64,000 nucleotides of DNA from Flavobacterium gilvum (GTDB lineage: Bacteria; Bacteroidota; Bacteroidia; Flavobacteriales; Flavobacteriaceae), in assembly GCF_001761465.1 (NCBI RefSeq), contig NZ_CP017479.1:3658001-3722000 (forward strand), given 5' to 3'. Position 1 is the first letter of the stretch. Each line of letters opens with the position of its first letter. The position numbers were made by a program, and so were the translations under genes. The notes under the pieces are model-generated. The model searched no databases. It was not told where the DNA came from and saw nothing but the letters and a program-made list of their open reading frames with translations. Below, piece by piece: positions 34,481 through 43,695 of this stretch.

Positions 34481-35479
34481 TTACAATTTAAAAAACAATT
34501 CTGGAAAAGCTTGTTTTGGGTCTTGTTTTAAAATTATCACTTTAATATAAGACTTCAAAAACCCAAGCCCGTACCCATAAAATTGTTTCCAAACCGCAAT
34601 TATGGATAAATATCCTATTTTAATACTCTTATTCTGAATAGAAGATATCAAAAACAATGCCAAAAAATACACAAAATAAAATTTAAGCAGAATATCTTGA
34701 TTAAAAATCAACAATAATAAAGATACAAAAAATCCTATTATAAAAAAAGTAGGAAAGAAAAAAGTTAATTTATTATATTCTGGATACCAGCTATTTAGTA
34801 TTGGTCTGGCTTTCCCAAATTTGGTTACTTGTACCGAAAATTTATCCCAATCTATTCTCCTTTTATGATAAACAAATGCGTTCGAAAAAAGTCGAGTTTC
34901 AAAACCTAAGTTCCACAAACGGATAGACAAATCAGGATCTTCACCGGGATGAATGTTACCAAAACCCTTTGAAATCTGAAATGCTTTGCGTGAAATTCCC
35001 ATATTAAAGCTTCTTGGCTGGAACTTTCCAATTTTCTCAGATCCCCCTCTAATTCCTCCAGTGGTTAGAAACGAAGTCATCGTGAAATTTATAGCTTTCT
35101 GAATGTCTGAAAAACTGTCCAATGCTTTATCCGGGCCTCCAAAACAATCCACATAATTTTCCTTTAGTGCTTTTTCAACCTCGATTAAATAATTGCTTGG
35201 AATAATACAATCGGAGTCGAAAATAATATAATAATCACCTCTGGCTTTATCCATTCCAAAGTTTCTGGAATCTCCTGGTCCAGAATTTGCTTTGTAGTAA
35301 TATGAAATATCCAACCTGTCTCCATACTTTGCAGCAACATCCTGACATCGAATTGTAGAACCATCCTCGACCAGAACTATTTCAAAAATTTCGTTATAGG
35401 TTGATTTTGTTAAACTTTCTAATAATTCATCTACTTCATCTGGACGATTATAAACAGGAATGATCAATGAAAACAACAT
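34481..35479 (-). CDS. Glycosyltransferase family 2 (membrane-associated)
   Basis: A 332-residue GT2 enzyme. The nucleotide-sugar domain starts with SLIIPVYNRPDEVDELL (4-20), VLVEDGSTIRC near 35-45 and IIFDSDCIIP near 89-98, the DxD-type metal motif. Two or three hydrophobic segments near 245-310 (FFPTFFIIGFFVSLLLLIF) anchor it in the membrane. The acceptor, perhaps a lipid or surface glycan, is unknown. A TACCTTTG -7 element at 35518-35525 on the minus strand lies 38 bp upstream. Cotranscribed with coaE. Confidence 0.87.
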   Translation of the reverse strand: MLFSLIIPVYNRPDEVDELLESLTKSTYNEIFEIVLVEDGSTIRCQDVAAKYGDRLDISYYYKANSGPGDSRNFGMDKARGDYYIIFDSDCIIPSNYLIEVEKALKENYVDCFGGPDKALDSFSDIQKAINFTMTSFLTTGGIRGGSEKIGKFQPRSFNMGISRKAFQISKGFGNIHPGEDPDLSIRLWNLGFETRLFSNAFVYHKRRIDWDKFSVQVTKFGKARPILNSWYPEYNKLTFFFPTFFIIGFFVSLLLLIFNQDILLKFYFVYFLALFLISSIQNKSIKIGYLSIIAVWKQFYGYGLGFLKSYIKVIILKQDPKQAFPELFFKL

Positions 35480-35517
35480 AATAGTAATTGGGTTATTATT
35501 TTTTTATTAATTTTTGG

Positions 35518-35525
35518 CAAAGGTA
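35518..35525 (-). promoter_or_regulatory. -7 promoter element of the GT2-coaE operon
   Basis: TACCTTTG on the minus strand matches TAnnTTTG; the -33 match is weak. Confidence 0.5.
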
Positions 35526-35542
35526 CTTCTTTATCAACAAAA

Positions 35543-35566
35543 AAACCATCATAAAAATGATGGTTT
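35543..35566 (-). terminator. Terminator after fabI
   Basis: AAACCATCAT-AAAA-ATGATGGTTT stem-loop; on the minus strand it is followed by TTTTTTTGTTG. Confidence 0.9.
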
Positions 35567-35591
35567 TACACATATAAGTCCCTTAATTCCA

Positions 35592-36398
35592 CTATTCAAA
35601 CATTTCCATTACTTCTTGGCTAACTCCCATATTTGAGAATCCTCCATCATGCAGTAAATTTTGTAAAGTCACCTTTCTAGTCAAATCAGAAAACATAACA
35701 ATAATATAATCTGCACATTCTGCTGCAGTTGCATTTCCCAAAGGCGACATCTTATCTGCGAAAGCAATAAAACCGCCAAATCCCTTAACGCCTTGCCCAG
35801 CTCTAGTGGCCGTTGGAGATTGAGAAATGGTATTGACTCTCACTTTTTTATCCCTTCCAAAGAAATACCCAAAACTACGGGCAACCGATTCAAGAAATGC
35901 CTTATTATCTGCCATATCATTATAATCTGGAAATACCCTTTGGGCAGCCATATAAGAAAGTGCAATGATACTTCCCCATTCATTCATGGCATCTTTTTTA
36001 TACAAAACCTGCATTAGTTTATGAAAAGAAACCGCTGAAACATTCCAACCTTTTTCTGTGAACTCATAGTTTTGATTTGTATAATGATTCCCTTTCCTTA
36101 CATTGACAGACATTCCGATAGAATGCAGGACGAAATCAATTTTTCCTCCCAAAATTTCTACCGCTTTATCCACTAATAATTCCAAATCAGAAACCGATGT
36201 TGCATCGGCAGGAATAATTTGGCATCCAATTTTATCAGCCAAGGCATCAATATTTCCCAATCGCATGGCTGCAGGAGCATTAGTCAATACGAATATTCCG
36301 CCCTCAGCATGAACTCGTTCGGCTGTTTTCCAAGCAATTGAATTTTCATCCAATGCACCAAAAATAATTCCTCTTTTTCCTTTTAATAAATTATACAT
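35592..36398 (-). CDS. fabI: Enoyl-[ACP] reductase FabI
   Basis: NAD(P)H-dependent reduction of the enoyl-ACP double bond, the last step of each fatty-acid elongation cycle. The 268-residue SDR protein has the FabI N-terminal motif GALDENSIAWKTA (14-26) in place of GxxxGxG, and the catalytic Tyr-x6-Lys in FPDYNDMADNKAFLE near 160. HSIGMS near 90-95 lines the active site. It stands between two strong terminators, so it has its own transcript. A second enoyl reductase gene, fabV, lies 100 bp upstream. Confidence 0.94.
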   Translation of the reverse strand: MYNLLKGKRGIIFGALDENSIAWKTAERVHAEGGIFVLTNAPAAMRLGNIDALADKIGCQIIPADATSVSDLELLVDKAVEILGGKIDFVLHSIGMSVNVRKGNHYTNQNYEFTEKGWNVSAVSFHKLMQVLYKKDAMNEWGSIIALSYMAAQRVFPDYNDMADNKAFLESVARSFGYFFGRDKKVRVNTISQSPTATRAGQGVKGFGGFIAFADKMSPLGNATAAECADYIIVMFSDLTRKVTLQNLLHDGGFSNMGVSQEVMEMFE

Positions 36399-36428
36399 AT
36401 AAATACTTTTAAATTATACCATAAAAAA

Positions 36429-36472
36429 AACACCTTATTCTCATGATTGAAACCATCAAGAAATAAGGTGTT
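36429..36472 (-). terminator. Terminator after fabV
   Basis: AACACCTTATT (36429-36439) and AATAAGGTGTT (36461-36471) form an 11-bp stem; on the minus strand the tail reads TTTTTTTTAT. It separates fabV from fabI. Confidence 0.88.
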
Positions 36473-36498
36473 CTAATATTATTAAATTTATCTTCTAA

Positions 36499-37689
36499 TT
36501 ATCCAATACTAGGAATAGCAACCACTTCGTTGGTATCAGCTTTGTAATCAACTCCGTCAAATCCAAATCCGAACAAATTATAGAAATCAGTTCTATATCC
36601 TTCCAAATCGCCTATTTCAGCAAGGTTTTCAGTTGTAGCTTCCAACCAAAGTTTAGCAACCTGAGCCTGAACATCTTCACGCATTTCCCAATCATCAATA
36701 CGGATTCTTCCTTTTTCATCTATTTGAATTGGTTCACCAGTGTACAATCTTTGTTGGTACAAACGCTGAATCTGCTCAATACATCCTTCGTGAATTCCTT
36801 TTTCTTTCATTATTTTATACAATAAAGAAATATATAATGGAATAACTGGAATTGCAGAACTCGCCTGTGTCACCAATGCTTTGTTTACAGAAACATAAGC
36901 TTTACCATTAATATCAGCCAAGCTATCTGTAATTGTAAATGCAGTCGCTTCAAGATGATCTTTGGCACGGCCAATTGTTCCTTTTCTATAAACAGCCTCA
37001 GTCAATGATGGCCCAATATATGAATAAGCAACAGTTGTTGCACCTGGAGCCAATAGATTTTCAGCTTTCAAAGCATCAATCCACATTGCCCAATCCTCAC
37101 CACCCATTACGGCAACGGTATTAACAATATCCTCCTCATTACAAGGTTCTATAGAAACATCTGTTACTTTCCCTGTATGGAAATCAACAGTTTTATTTGA
37201 AAAAGTATTTCCGATAGGTTTCAAAACCGAACGGTGTAAAACCCCCGTGTTTGGATTTAAACGCACCGGAGAAGCAAGGCTGTATATAATCAAATCAACC
37301 TGACCCAAATCAGCTTTGATAAGTTCTAATGTTTGTCTTTTTACCTCATTAGAAAAAGCGTCACCGTTGATACTTTTTGCATACAAACCAGCTTTTTTAG
37401 CCTCATTTTCGAAGGCGGCTGAATTATACCAACCCGGAGAAGCCGTTTTTCCTTCTTCAGGTTCTTTTTCAAAAAAAACGCCAATTGTAGCGGCGTCTGA
37501 ACCAAAAGCGCTAGTGATTCTTGAAGCCAAACCAAAACCAGTTGAAGCTCCAATAACCAAAACTTTTTTGGCTCCTTCAATAGGTCCTTTTGATTTTACA
37601 TATTCAATTTGATTTTTTACACTTTGTTCACAACCTTTGGGCTGGGCCGTCAAACAAATAAATCCTCTCATTCTTGGTTCAATAATCAT
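36499..37689 (-). CDS. fabV: Trans-2-enoyl-CoA/ACP reductase FabV
   Basis: A 396-residue NADH-dependent enoyl reductase of the FabV/TER family. The nucleotide motif VLVIGASTGFGLASR lies at about 44-58, earlier residues form the extra N-terminal beta part of the family (MIIEPRMRGFICLTAQPKGC), and the active-site Tyr-x8-Lys is visible as YRKGTIGRAK near 234-243. GFDGVDYKADTNE is the conserved C-terminus. FabV enzymes are insensitive to triclosan. Having FabI next door suggests two roles, for example fatty-acid synthesis against butyryl-CoA-type reduction. Confidence 0.95.
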   Translation of the reverse strand: MIIEPRMRGFICLTAQPKGCEQSVKNQIEYVKSKGPIEGAKKVLVIGASTGFGLASRITSAFGSDAATIGVFFEKEPEEGKTASPGWYNSAAFENEAKKAGLYAKSINGDAFSNEVKRQTLELIKADLGQVDLIIYSLASPVRLNPNTGVLHRSVLKPIGNTFSNKTVDFHTGKVTDVSIEPCNEEDIVNTVAVMGGEDWAMWIDALKAENLLAPGATTVAYSYIGPSLTEAVYRKGTIGRAKDHLEATAFTITDSLADINGKAYVSVNKALVTQASSAIPVIPLYISLLYKIMKEKGIHEGCIEQIQRLYQQRLYTGEPIQIDEKGRIRIDDWEMREDVQAQVAKLWLEATTENLAEIGDLEGYRTDFYNLFGFGFDGVDYKADTNEVVAIPSIG

Positions 37690-37742
37690 CTTAATCTGTG
37701 CGTTAATTTATATTTTATCTTTTTATCTTAAAATTTGATGGG

Positions 37743-37773
37743 CAAATATAGTCCAATTATTTAGTTCAACAAG
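37743..37773 (-). promoter_or_regulatory. Promoter of fabV
   Basis: On the minus strand CTTG (37770-37773), 19 bp, TATATTTG (37743-37750). Transcription would start about 50 nt before the ATG, inside the spacer behind recN. Confidence 0.6.
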
Positions 37774-39413
37774 GCTTTTGCGTGATTTAAGGCCGAATCA
37801 GAAATAACAGTTCCCGAAAGCATTTGAGCAATTTCGACAACTCGTTCGTCTTTTGTCAGTAATTTTAATTCTGATTGAGTATCATCACCTACTGTCGATT
37901 TAAAAACTTTATAATGTTCCGTTCCTTTTGCAGCAATTTGCGGTAAATGGGTTATGGCAAAAATTTGCATCTGAGCGCTCATTCCTTTCATAATCTCCCC
38001 CATTCTATTGGCTATTTCACCGGAAACTCCCGTGTCTATCTCATCAAAAATTAATGTTGGTAATTTTGAATATTGTGCCAGAATAGCTTTTACAGCCAAC
38101 ATAATTCTGGACATTTCTCCTCCTGAAGCTACTTTTTTCAGCAATCCAAAATCCGTTCCTTTATTAACCGAAATCAAAAATTTCAACTCATCATTTCCAT
38201 TTTCAAAATAAGCCGAAGCTTTGTTTATTTCCATATTAAAACGGACATCAGGCATTCCCAAAGTCTCCAAAATTGCGATTAATTTTTGTGACAAAAGAGG
38301 AATTGCTTCTATTCTGTTTTTATGAATTGTATCACAAATCTGATCCAATTCTTTGATATTATCCTCAACCAATTGTGTCAATTTCGCAATCTCTTCATCG
38401 ATATTTCCTAATTCCAATACCGAATTTTCAAGTTTTCTTTGAATCTCCAGCAACTCTTCAACAGTATTCACCTGATGCTTTTTTTGCAAATTATAAATCA
38501 ACTGCAATTTTTGGCTAATCAAATTTAACTGCTCAGGATCATTAATTAATTTTTCTGAACAACGGTTAAGCTCTGTTGTTATATCTTCAAACTCAATTTT
38601 CAAGCTTGATATTCTTTCAAAAAGTAAATTATAATCTGTTGAAAAATGGGCAATTTTCTGAATACTGTTTTTTATTTCATTCAAATTATGAAGCACACCT
38701 ATTTGTTCTTCATTTGCTAAAACCAATGATTTATCAAGCGATTCTTTTATAATCTCAACATTATTCAGTTGTTCATAATTTTCCTCAAGAAATTCCAGTT
38801 CTCCCGATTTTAACTTTGCAGAAACTAATTCTTCTAGAAGAAAGGCATTGTATTCCTGCTCTTTCGACGCTTCGGATTTCTTTTTAACTAAGGAATTTAA
38901 TTTGGTTTTATTCGATTTATAGTTTTTCAAAACCCCTTGATACGTCTCAATTACATTCAAATTGTTTGCAATTGCATCTATTATTTTGAACTGCACTTCC
39001 TCATCAGACAATTCTTGAGTTTGCTGTTGCGAATGAATATCTATTAAATAAAGACTCAACTCCTGCAATTCCTGCAAATTCACAGGACTGTCATTGACAA
39101 ATGCTCTTGATTTCCCAGAAGGCAAAATTTCTCTTCGAATTATTGTTTCCGGCTCATAATCCAAATCATTTTCTTCAAAAAAAGGCAATAAATTATATTT
39201 TGAAATATCAAAATGGGCTTCAATCACACATTTTTCTTCTTTATTTTTAAGCGAAGTCAAATCGGCTCTTTTTCCTAAAGCCAAACCCAAAGCTCCTAAT
39301 ATTATCGATTTCCCAGCTCCGGTTTCTCCTGTAATTATCGAAAAACCTTTAGAAAAATCAATTGATAATTTTTCGATTAAGGCATAGTTTTTTATCGCTA
39401 GTGAGGTTATCAT
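37761..39413 (-). CDS. recN: DNA repair protein RecN
   Basis: An SMC-like ATPase acting early in repair of double-strand breaks. At 550 residues it has the Walker A GETGAGKS (29-36), long coiled-coil arms at about 155-370, the signature VASGGEMSRIMLA near 440-452 and Walker B in LPTLIFDEIDTGVSG near 464-478. Last gene of the bamD-rpoZ-coaBC-DUF4835-recN series, 52 bp after the DUF4835 stop. Confidence 0.96.
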   Translation of the reverse strand: MITSLAIKNYALIEKLSIDFSKGFSIITGETGAGKSIILGALGLALGKRADLTSLKNKEEKCVIEAHFDISKYNLLPFFEENDLDYEPETIIRREILPSGKSRAFVNDSPVNLQELQELSLYLIDIHSQQQTQELSDEEVQFKIIDAIANNLNVIETYQGVLKNYKSNKTKLNSLVKKKSEASKEQEYNAFLLEELVSAKLKSGELEFLEENYEQLNNVEIIKESLDKSLVLANEEQIGVLHNLNEIKNSIQKIAHFSTDYNLLFERISSLKIEFEDITTELNRCSEKLINDPEQLNLISQKLQLIYNLQKKHQVNTVEELLEIQRKLENSVLELGNIDEEIAKLTQLVEDNIKELDQICDTIHKNRIEAIPLLSQKLIAILETLGMPDVRFNMEINKASAYFENGNDELKFLISVNKGTDFGLLKKVASGGEMSRIMLAVKAILAQYSKLPTLIFDEIDTGVSGEIANRMGEIMKGMSAQMQIFAITHLPQIAAKGTEHYKVFKSTVGDDTQSELKLLTKDERVVEIAQMLSGTVISDSALNHAKALLN

Positions 39414-39465
39414 TTTTGGACTTTAAGTAAGTAGGTTGTATTAAATAGAATTAATTAAAACGAGG

Positions 39466-40347
39466 CTAATATTTTAACAATTGCCATTTACCGGAGTTTG
39501 AAGAAGATGTTTTATTCAAACTATCTACCAAATCATTTATAGTAATACTTGGGCCGCCAGTAAAAACAGATACGATTTCATCTGATTTTGAATCCATGAA
39601 AATGCGTAGTAAATAAGAATTAGGTTTAGTACCGTTCAATTTTGCCAAATTCAACAATGATCCTTTAATCATTTCTTTGGCTTTCTTTTGATCCTGACTC
39701 ATGGCATCCAACCCCATATAATACTGAAAACTTGATTGTCTGATATCATAGTAAGTTGACGACATTAAATCATTAATTAGAATATATCGGCTCATAGTAC
39801 CATCTGATTGATTCCAACCCTTGTAACCTCCTTGTTGGGCAAGATTAGCGATACTAATAGCTTCTTTAAAATAACGATCCCCAAACATCGGAACAAAAGT
39901 ATCTGCATCCATTCCCAAAATAATATAACAATAATAAGACAACACGGAAATCAAATTCGAATCGTAACTATTAGGGTTGTATCTCAAATTCTCAAATTCG
40001 GTATAATTAAAGGTAAAATCTTTATCATTAATATTTAAAACCGGAGAAGAATATGTCGAATTAAAAATATTTCTTGAAGATTGTACCTGAATATTAGCAA
40101 CAAACTGGTCTGAACTATAACTCGAAAGAGTAATATACATCGAACAATCCACTTTTTCTTTTTGCGAAAGCGATTGCCCTGTCCAATCAGTTTTATTAAC
40201 AAATTCATTAATAGCAGTTTCCAGTGTTTTAAAAACCTGTTGATTGGCATTACTTATTTTTTGCGTGTTTAAAGTCACGGTACAATTCAGCTGCTGCGCT
40301 TGCACGAAGCCACAACTTAGAATAAAGAGCCAAACAAATCTAATCAT
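39466..40347 (-). CDS. porD: DUF4835 family protein (PorD-like)
   Basis: A 293-residue exported protein: signal peptide 1-17 (MIRFVWLFILSCGFVQA), then QLNCTVTLNTQKIS, the typical start of the mature DUF4835 family. Members are annotated as PorD, linked to the type IX secretion system of Bacteroidota, without known activity. The start overlaps the end of coaBC by 8 bp, so the genes are translationally coupled. The PorD role is taken from the family name and is uncertain; the family match and the gene order are solid. Confidence 0.8.
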   Translation of the reverse strand: MIRFVWLFILSCGFVQAQQLNCTVTLNTQKISNANQQVFKTLETAINEFVNKTDWTGQSLSQKEKVDCSMYITLSSYSSDQFVANIQVQSSRNIFNSTYSSPVLNINDKDFTFNYTEFENLRYNPNSYDSNLISVLSYYCYIILGMDADTFVPMFGDRYFKEAISIANLAQQGGYKGWNQSDGTMSRYILINDLMSSTYYDIRQSSFQYYMGLDAMSQDQKKAKEMIKGSLLNLAKLNGTKPNSYLLRIFMDSKSDEIVSVFTGGPSITINDLVDSLNKTSSSNSGKWQLLKY

Positions 40348-41551
40348 AAAAATGAGCTATTACTTTGTTTAAAATATCATCTGCCACAGCCTTTTTGGAT
40401 TTCAAATCCATTGGCTCGATTTTAAATTCCCTATCAATAAAAGTAACTTTATTGGTATTTTTACCAAATCCAGCTCCTTCGTCTTGAAGCGAATTAAGAA
40501 CTATCAAATCTAAGTTTTTTTTCTGAATTTTGGCCTTAGCATTCTCAATTTCATTTTCGGTTTCCAAAGCAAAACCTATCAAAAACTGATCTTTCTTAAT
40601 TTCCCCCAATGAAGCCAAAATATCTTTGGTTTTCTCCAAATGAATTACAAAATCATCAGAAGCCTTTTTAATCTTTTGCGAAGCGATATTCTTTGGTCTG
40701 TAATCTGCAACGGCAGCGGCGGCGATAGCCACATCGACATCTTGGTAATACTGATGACAAGCATCATACATTTCCTGCGCAGAAACGACCGGAATAACCT
40801 GAACCAAAGGATGTTTTATTTTACAATGAGTAGGCCCCGAAATCAACACAACCGATGCACCAAGATTGGCAGCACTTTCAGCAATATCAAATCCCATTTT
40901 ACCTGAAGAATGATTTCCAACAAAACGCACAGGATCAATTGCCTCATAAGTTGGCCCCGCTGTAATTAATATTTTTTTGCCTTTTAAAGGTAATTTACTT
41001 TCGAGATCTGCTTCTAGGAACGAAATAATATTTTCCGGTTCTGCCATACGTCCTTCTCCCGACAAACCACTTGCTAATTCACCATTTTCAGCCGGAATCA
41101 TTATATTTCCAAATGCTTTCAACGTGTTAAAACTTTCAACGGTTGACGGATGAATATACATATCCAAATCCATTGCAGGTGCAAAATAAACAGGACATTT
41201 TGCCGAAAGATAACACGCAATCAAAAGATTATCGCATAAACCGTTTGCCATTTTAGACAAAGTATTGGCTGTTGCCGGAGCAATAATCATTAAATCTGCC
41301 CAAAGACCTAACTCTACATGACTGTTCCATTCCTCATTTTTTTCATCTTTATTATAAAATTCTGAAAAAACGGGATTTTTGGATAATGTAGATAAAGTAA
41401 GTGGAGTTATAAAATCCTTAGAAGCAGGTGTCATTATCACTTGGACATGTGCACCTGCTTTTATGAAGAGTCTAACTAATGAGGCCGTTTTATACGCAGC
41501 AATTCCGCCAGAAATTCCCAGCAAAATCTTTTTTCCGCTTAAAACTGACAT
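40340..41551 (-). CDS. coaBC: Bifunctional phosphopantothenoylcysteine decarboxylase / phosphopantothenate-cysteine ligase
   Basis: Couples cysteine to 4'-phosphopantothenate and decarboxylates the product, two steps of CoA synthesis. Residues 1-180 are the FMN-dependent CoaC part with GISGGIAAYKTASLVR (13-28) and APAMDLDMYIHP near 129-140 (the PxMNxxMW motif in a Bacteroidota variant with Asp and Tyr). Residues about 188-403 form CoaB, starting LKGKKILITAGPTYEAIDPVRF. The window also carries coaE, but in a separate operon. Confidence 0.95.
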   Translation of the reverse strand: MSVLSGKKILLGISGGIAAYKTASLVRLFIKAGAHVQVIMTPASKDFITPLTLSTLSKNPVFSEFYNKDEKNEEWNSHVELGLWADLMIIAPATANTLSKMANGLCDNLLIACYLSAKCPVYFAPAMDLDMYIHPSTVESFNTLKAFGNIMIPAENGELASGLSGEGRMAEPENIISFLEADLESKLPLKGKKILITAGPTYEAIDPVRFVGNHSSGKMGFDIAESAANLGASVVLISGPTHCKIKHPLVQVIPVVSAQEMYDACHQYYQDVDVAIAAAAVADYRPKNIASQKIKKASDDFVIHLEKTKDILASLGEIKKDQFLIGFALETENEIENAKAKIQKKNLDLIVLNSLQDEGAGFGKNTNKVTFIDREFKIEPMDLKSKKAVADDILNKVIAHFYD

Positions 41552-41559
41552 TAGCTATA

Positions 41560-41877
41560 TTATTTATTTGCTTCTCTGTGGTAAATTTTACCATCTAACC
41601 ATTCTTGAACCGCTAAAGCGTGTGGTTTTGGAAGTTTTTCATAGAATTTAGATACTTCTATTTGTTCTTTATTTTCAAAAACTTCTTCTAAACTGTCATT
41701 GTAAGTAGCAAATTCTTCTAATTTCTCAGTTAATTCTTTTTTAATTTCAGAATTAATTTGATTTGCTCTTTTAGCCATAATTGTTATCGCCTCATACACA
41801 TTCCCAGTAGGTTCTTCAATAACTGTTTTATTGTAAGTTATTGTGTTTACCGGAGCATTTGTCTTTTTTAAATCCAT
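41560..41877 (-). CDS. rpoZ: RNA polymerase omega subunit (Bacteroidota type)
   Basis: A 105-residue protein starting MDLKKTNAPVNTITYNK, with GNVYEAITIMAKRANQINSE near 24-43, matching the omega fold VYEAIxIxAKRANQI. It is longer at the C-terminus than the proteobacterial omega, as usual in this phylum. I chose ATG 41877; the frame continues upstream into the bamD end without sequence support. It lies between bamD (4-bp gap) and coaBC (8-bp gap). Confidence 0.85.
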   Translation of the reverse strand: MDLKKTNAPVNTITYNKTVIEEPTGNVYEAITIMAKRANQINSEIKKELTEKLEEFATYNDSLEEVFENKEQIEVSKFYEKLPKPHALAVQEWLDGKIYHREANK

Positions 41878-41881
41878 GACT

Positions 41882-42682
41882 TTATTTATTTGTGTTATAT
41901 TTTTGCAATTCAACTTCAATTTGAGCCAACATTTCGTCAGCTTTTTTCTTATATTCTGTATCTGGCTTGTACTTCATCAAATTATTATAACTCGTTTTTG
42001 CTGTATTTAAACGCTCTTCCATTTTTGATGGAACACTATTTATCGCCAACAAATAAGCAGAATCCAGTTTATAATATAATGCTTTTTCTTTATATACGGT
42101 TCCAGGATAATCTGCAATAAAATTATCAAAAGCAATGATAGCAGATTTATAGTTGGAAATTCTATTGTATTCTAACGCGTTTTCATAAACCTTGCGCTCT
42201 ATCTTTTCGTTTAATTTTTTTGAAATTTCATTAGCCTGAGCTACATATTTAGAATTAGGGAAACGATCAATAAAACCTTGAATTTTCTCTATTGCTTTGA
42301 AGGTATCTGTCTGGTCAATACTGTAAACTGGTGATAATTTAGAATAACTTTCAGCTCCCAAAAAGGCACATTCTTCGGCTTTTTCACTTCTTGGATACCC
42401 AGAATTAAAACTATCAAACTGATAACCTGCCAAATAATACTGTTTTGTTTTATAATACGATTGGGCAAACATATAGAATAATTTTTCTCCCTGAGGTTTT
42501 CCTCTATACGATGGTGCCAATTGTTCAAAAAGACGAATCGCTTTTGAATATTTTCCCGATTCGTAAAATTTGGAAGCCAAATCATATTTTACTGCTGGAT
42601 CTTCGGTTTTCAATGCCGCCTGATAATCACTACAAGAACCTAAAAAAAGAACAACAAACAGTACTGATATTATTTTTTTCAT
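41882..42682 (-). CDS. bamD: Outer membrane protein assembly factor BamD
   Basis: A 266-residue lipoprotein: signal MKKIISVLFVVLFLGSCSD with lipobox Cys at 17. TPR-like repeats follow from about 33 (KYDLASKFYESGKYSKAIRLFEQL), with YRGKPQGEKLFYMFAQSYYKTKQYYLAGYQFDSF near 62-95, the hallmark of BamD. It supports BamA in inserting outer-membrane barrels. First gene of the five-gene series ending in recN; its promoter overlaps the dapA-side terminator. Confidence 0.93.
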   Translation of the reverse strand: MKKIISVLFVVLFLGSCSDYQAALKTEDPAVKYDLASKFYESGKYSKAIRLFEQLAPSYRGKPQGEKLFYMFAQSYYKTKQYYLAGYQFDSFNSGYPRSEKAEECAFLGAESYSKLSPVYSIDQTDTFKAIEKIQGFIDRFPNSKYVAQANEISKKLNEKIERKVYENALEYNRISNYKSAIIAFDNFIADYPGTVYKEKALYYKLDSAYLLAINSVPSKMEERLNTAKTSYNNLMKYKPDTEYKKKADEMLAQIEVELQKYNTNK

Positions 42683-42720
42683 TTTTGAACACTGATTTTA
42701 TTTTTATTCCAAACAACAAA

Positions 42721-42746
42721 GCCACCAAAGTCAGGTGGCAAATTTA
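42721..42746 (-). promoter_or_regulatory. bamD -7 promoter element overlapping the dapA terminator hairpin
   Basis: On the minus strand TAAATTTG (42739-42746) is a TAnnTTTG -7 element for bamD. It abuts and shares one base with the hairpin GCCACC-(7)-GGTGGC (42721-42739), which is followed by TTTGTTGTTT and would terminate the dapA transcript. Confidence 0.55.
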
Positions 42747-42799
42747 GTTATTAATTTAGCTAATACAAAATATTTCTTTATTTAAAAAAATAAGCGCTT

Positions 42800-43687
42800 T
42801 TATGAGTTTTTAACCATTTTCTTTACAAAAAGTTCCAATCGTTCCGCCAAAGATTCATTTACAGAAACCAATGGTAAACGTACTACATTCTCTGCAATAC
42901 CAAGAATCCTGAACACTTCTTTGATACCTGACGGATTTCCTTGTTCAAAAATCATATCAATACTATCAGCCAACAAATACTGTAATTTAAAGGCATCATC
43001 TACCTTTCTGTTTAGTCCCAATCGAATCATCTCTGAAAATTCTTTTGGAAAACCCTGTCCAATTACCGAAATCACACCCGCTCCACCTGCTAAAACAATC
43101 GGTAAAGCAATCATATCGTCACCAGAAATAACCAAGAAATCTTTTGGCTTATTTTTCAACAATTGCATTGCTTGAACCAAATCACCAGCAGCTTCTTTTA
43201 TTGCAACGACATTTTCAAAATCATTTGCTAGCCTGATAACTGTTGAAGGCAACATATTACTTGATGTTCTTCCAGGAACATTATATAAAATCACAGGAAT
43301 CGGAGACGCTTCGGCTACAGCTTTAAAGTGCTGATAAATTCCTTCTTGACTAGGCTTATTATAATATGGAGAAACAGATAAAACAGCAACAAAAGCAGAC
43401 AAGTCTCTTGTACGTAATTCTTCAACAATTTTTGAAGTATTATTTCCTCCAACACCAAGAACCAACGGTAATCTACCTGCATTTACTTCAATCACTGTTG
43501 CGATTACCAATTCTTTTTCTTCTTCCGTCAAGGTTGCATTTTCTGCAGTAGTTCCCAAAACAACAAGATACTCAACACCGCCGTCTATGGAAAAATTTAC
43601 AATTCTTCTCAAAGCTTCAATATCAATTGTAAAATCGTCTTTAAACGGTGTGATCAAGGCAACACCTGTCCCTATTAATGATTGCAT
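42800..43687 (-). CDS. dapA: 4-hydroxy-tetrahydrodipicolinate synthase
   Basis: Condenses pyruvate with aspartate semialdehyde, the first committed step of lysine and meso-diaminopimelate synthesis. The Schiff-base lysine is K164 ([11 protein letters not shown]), with Y135 and R140 in [10 protein letters not shown] and the pyruvate-binding GTTAEN at 45-50. Length 295 is standard. It shares its substrate branch point with thrA elsewhere in the window. It follows an unknown flavobacterial gene after 8 bp, probably in one operon. Confidence 0.96.
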   Translation of the reverse strand: MQSLIGTGVALITPFKDDFTIDIEALRRIVNFSIDGGVEYLVVLGTTAENATLTEEEKELVIATVIEVNAGRLPLVLGVGGNNTSKIVEELRTRDLSAFVAVLSVSPYYNKPSQEGIYQHFKAVAEASPIPVILYNVPGRTSSNMLPSTVIRLANDFENVVAIKEAAGDLVQAMQLLKNKPKDFLVISGDDMIALPIVLAGGAGVISVIGQGFPKEFSEMIRLGLNRKVDDAFKLQYLLADSIDMIFEQGNPSGIKEVFRILGIAENVVRLPLVSVNESLAERLELFVKKMVKNS

Positions 43688-43695
43688 AATTTAAT

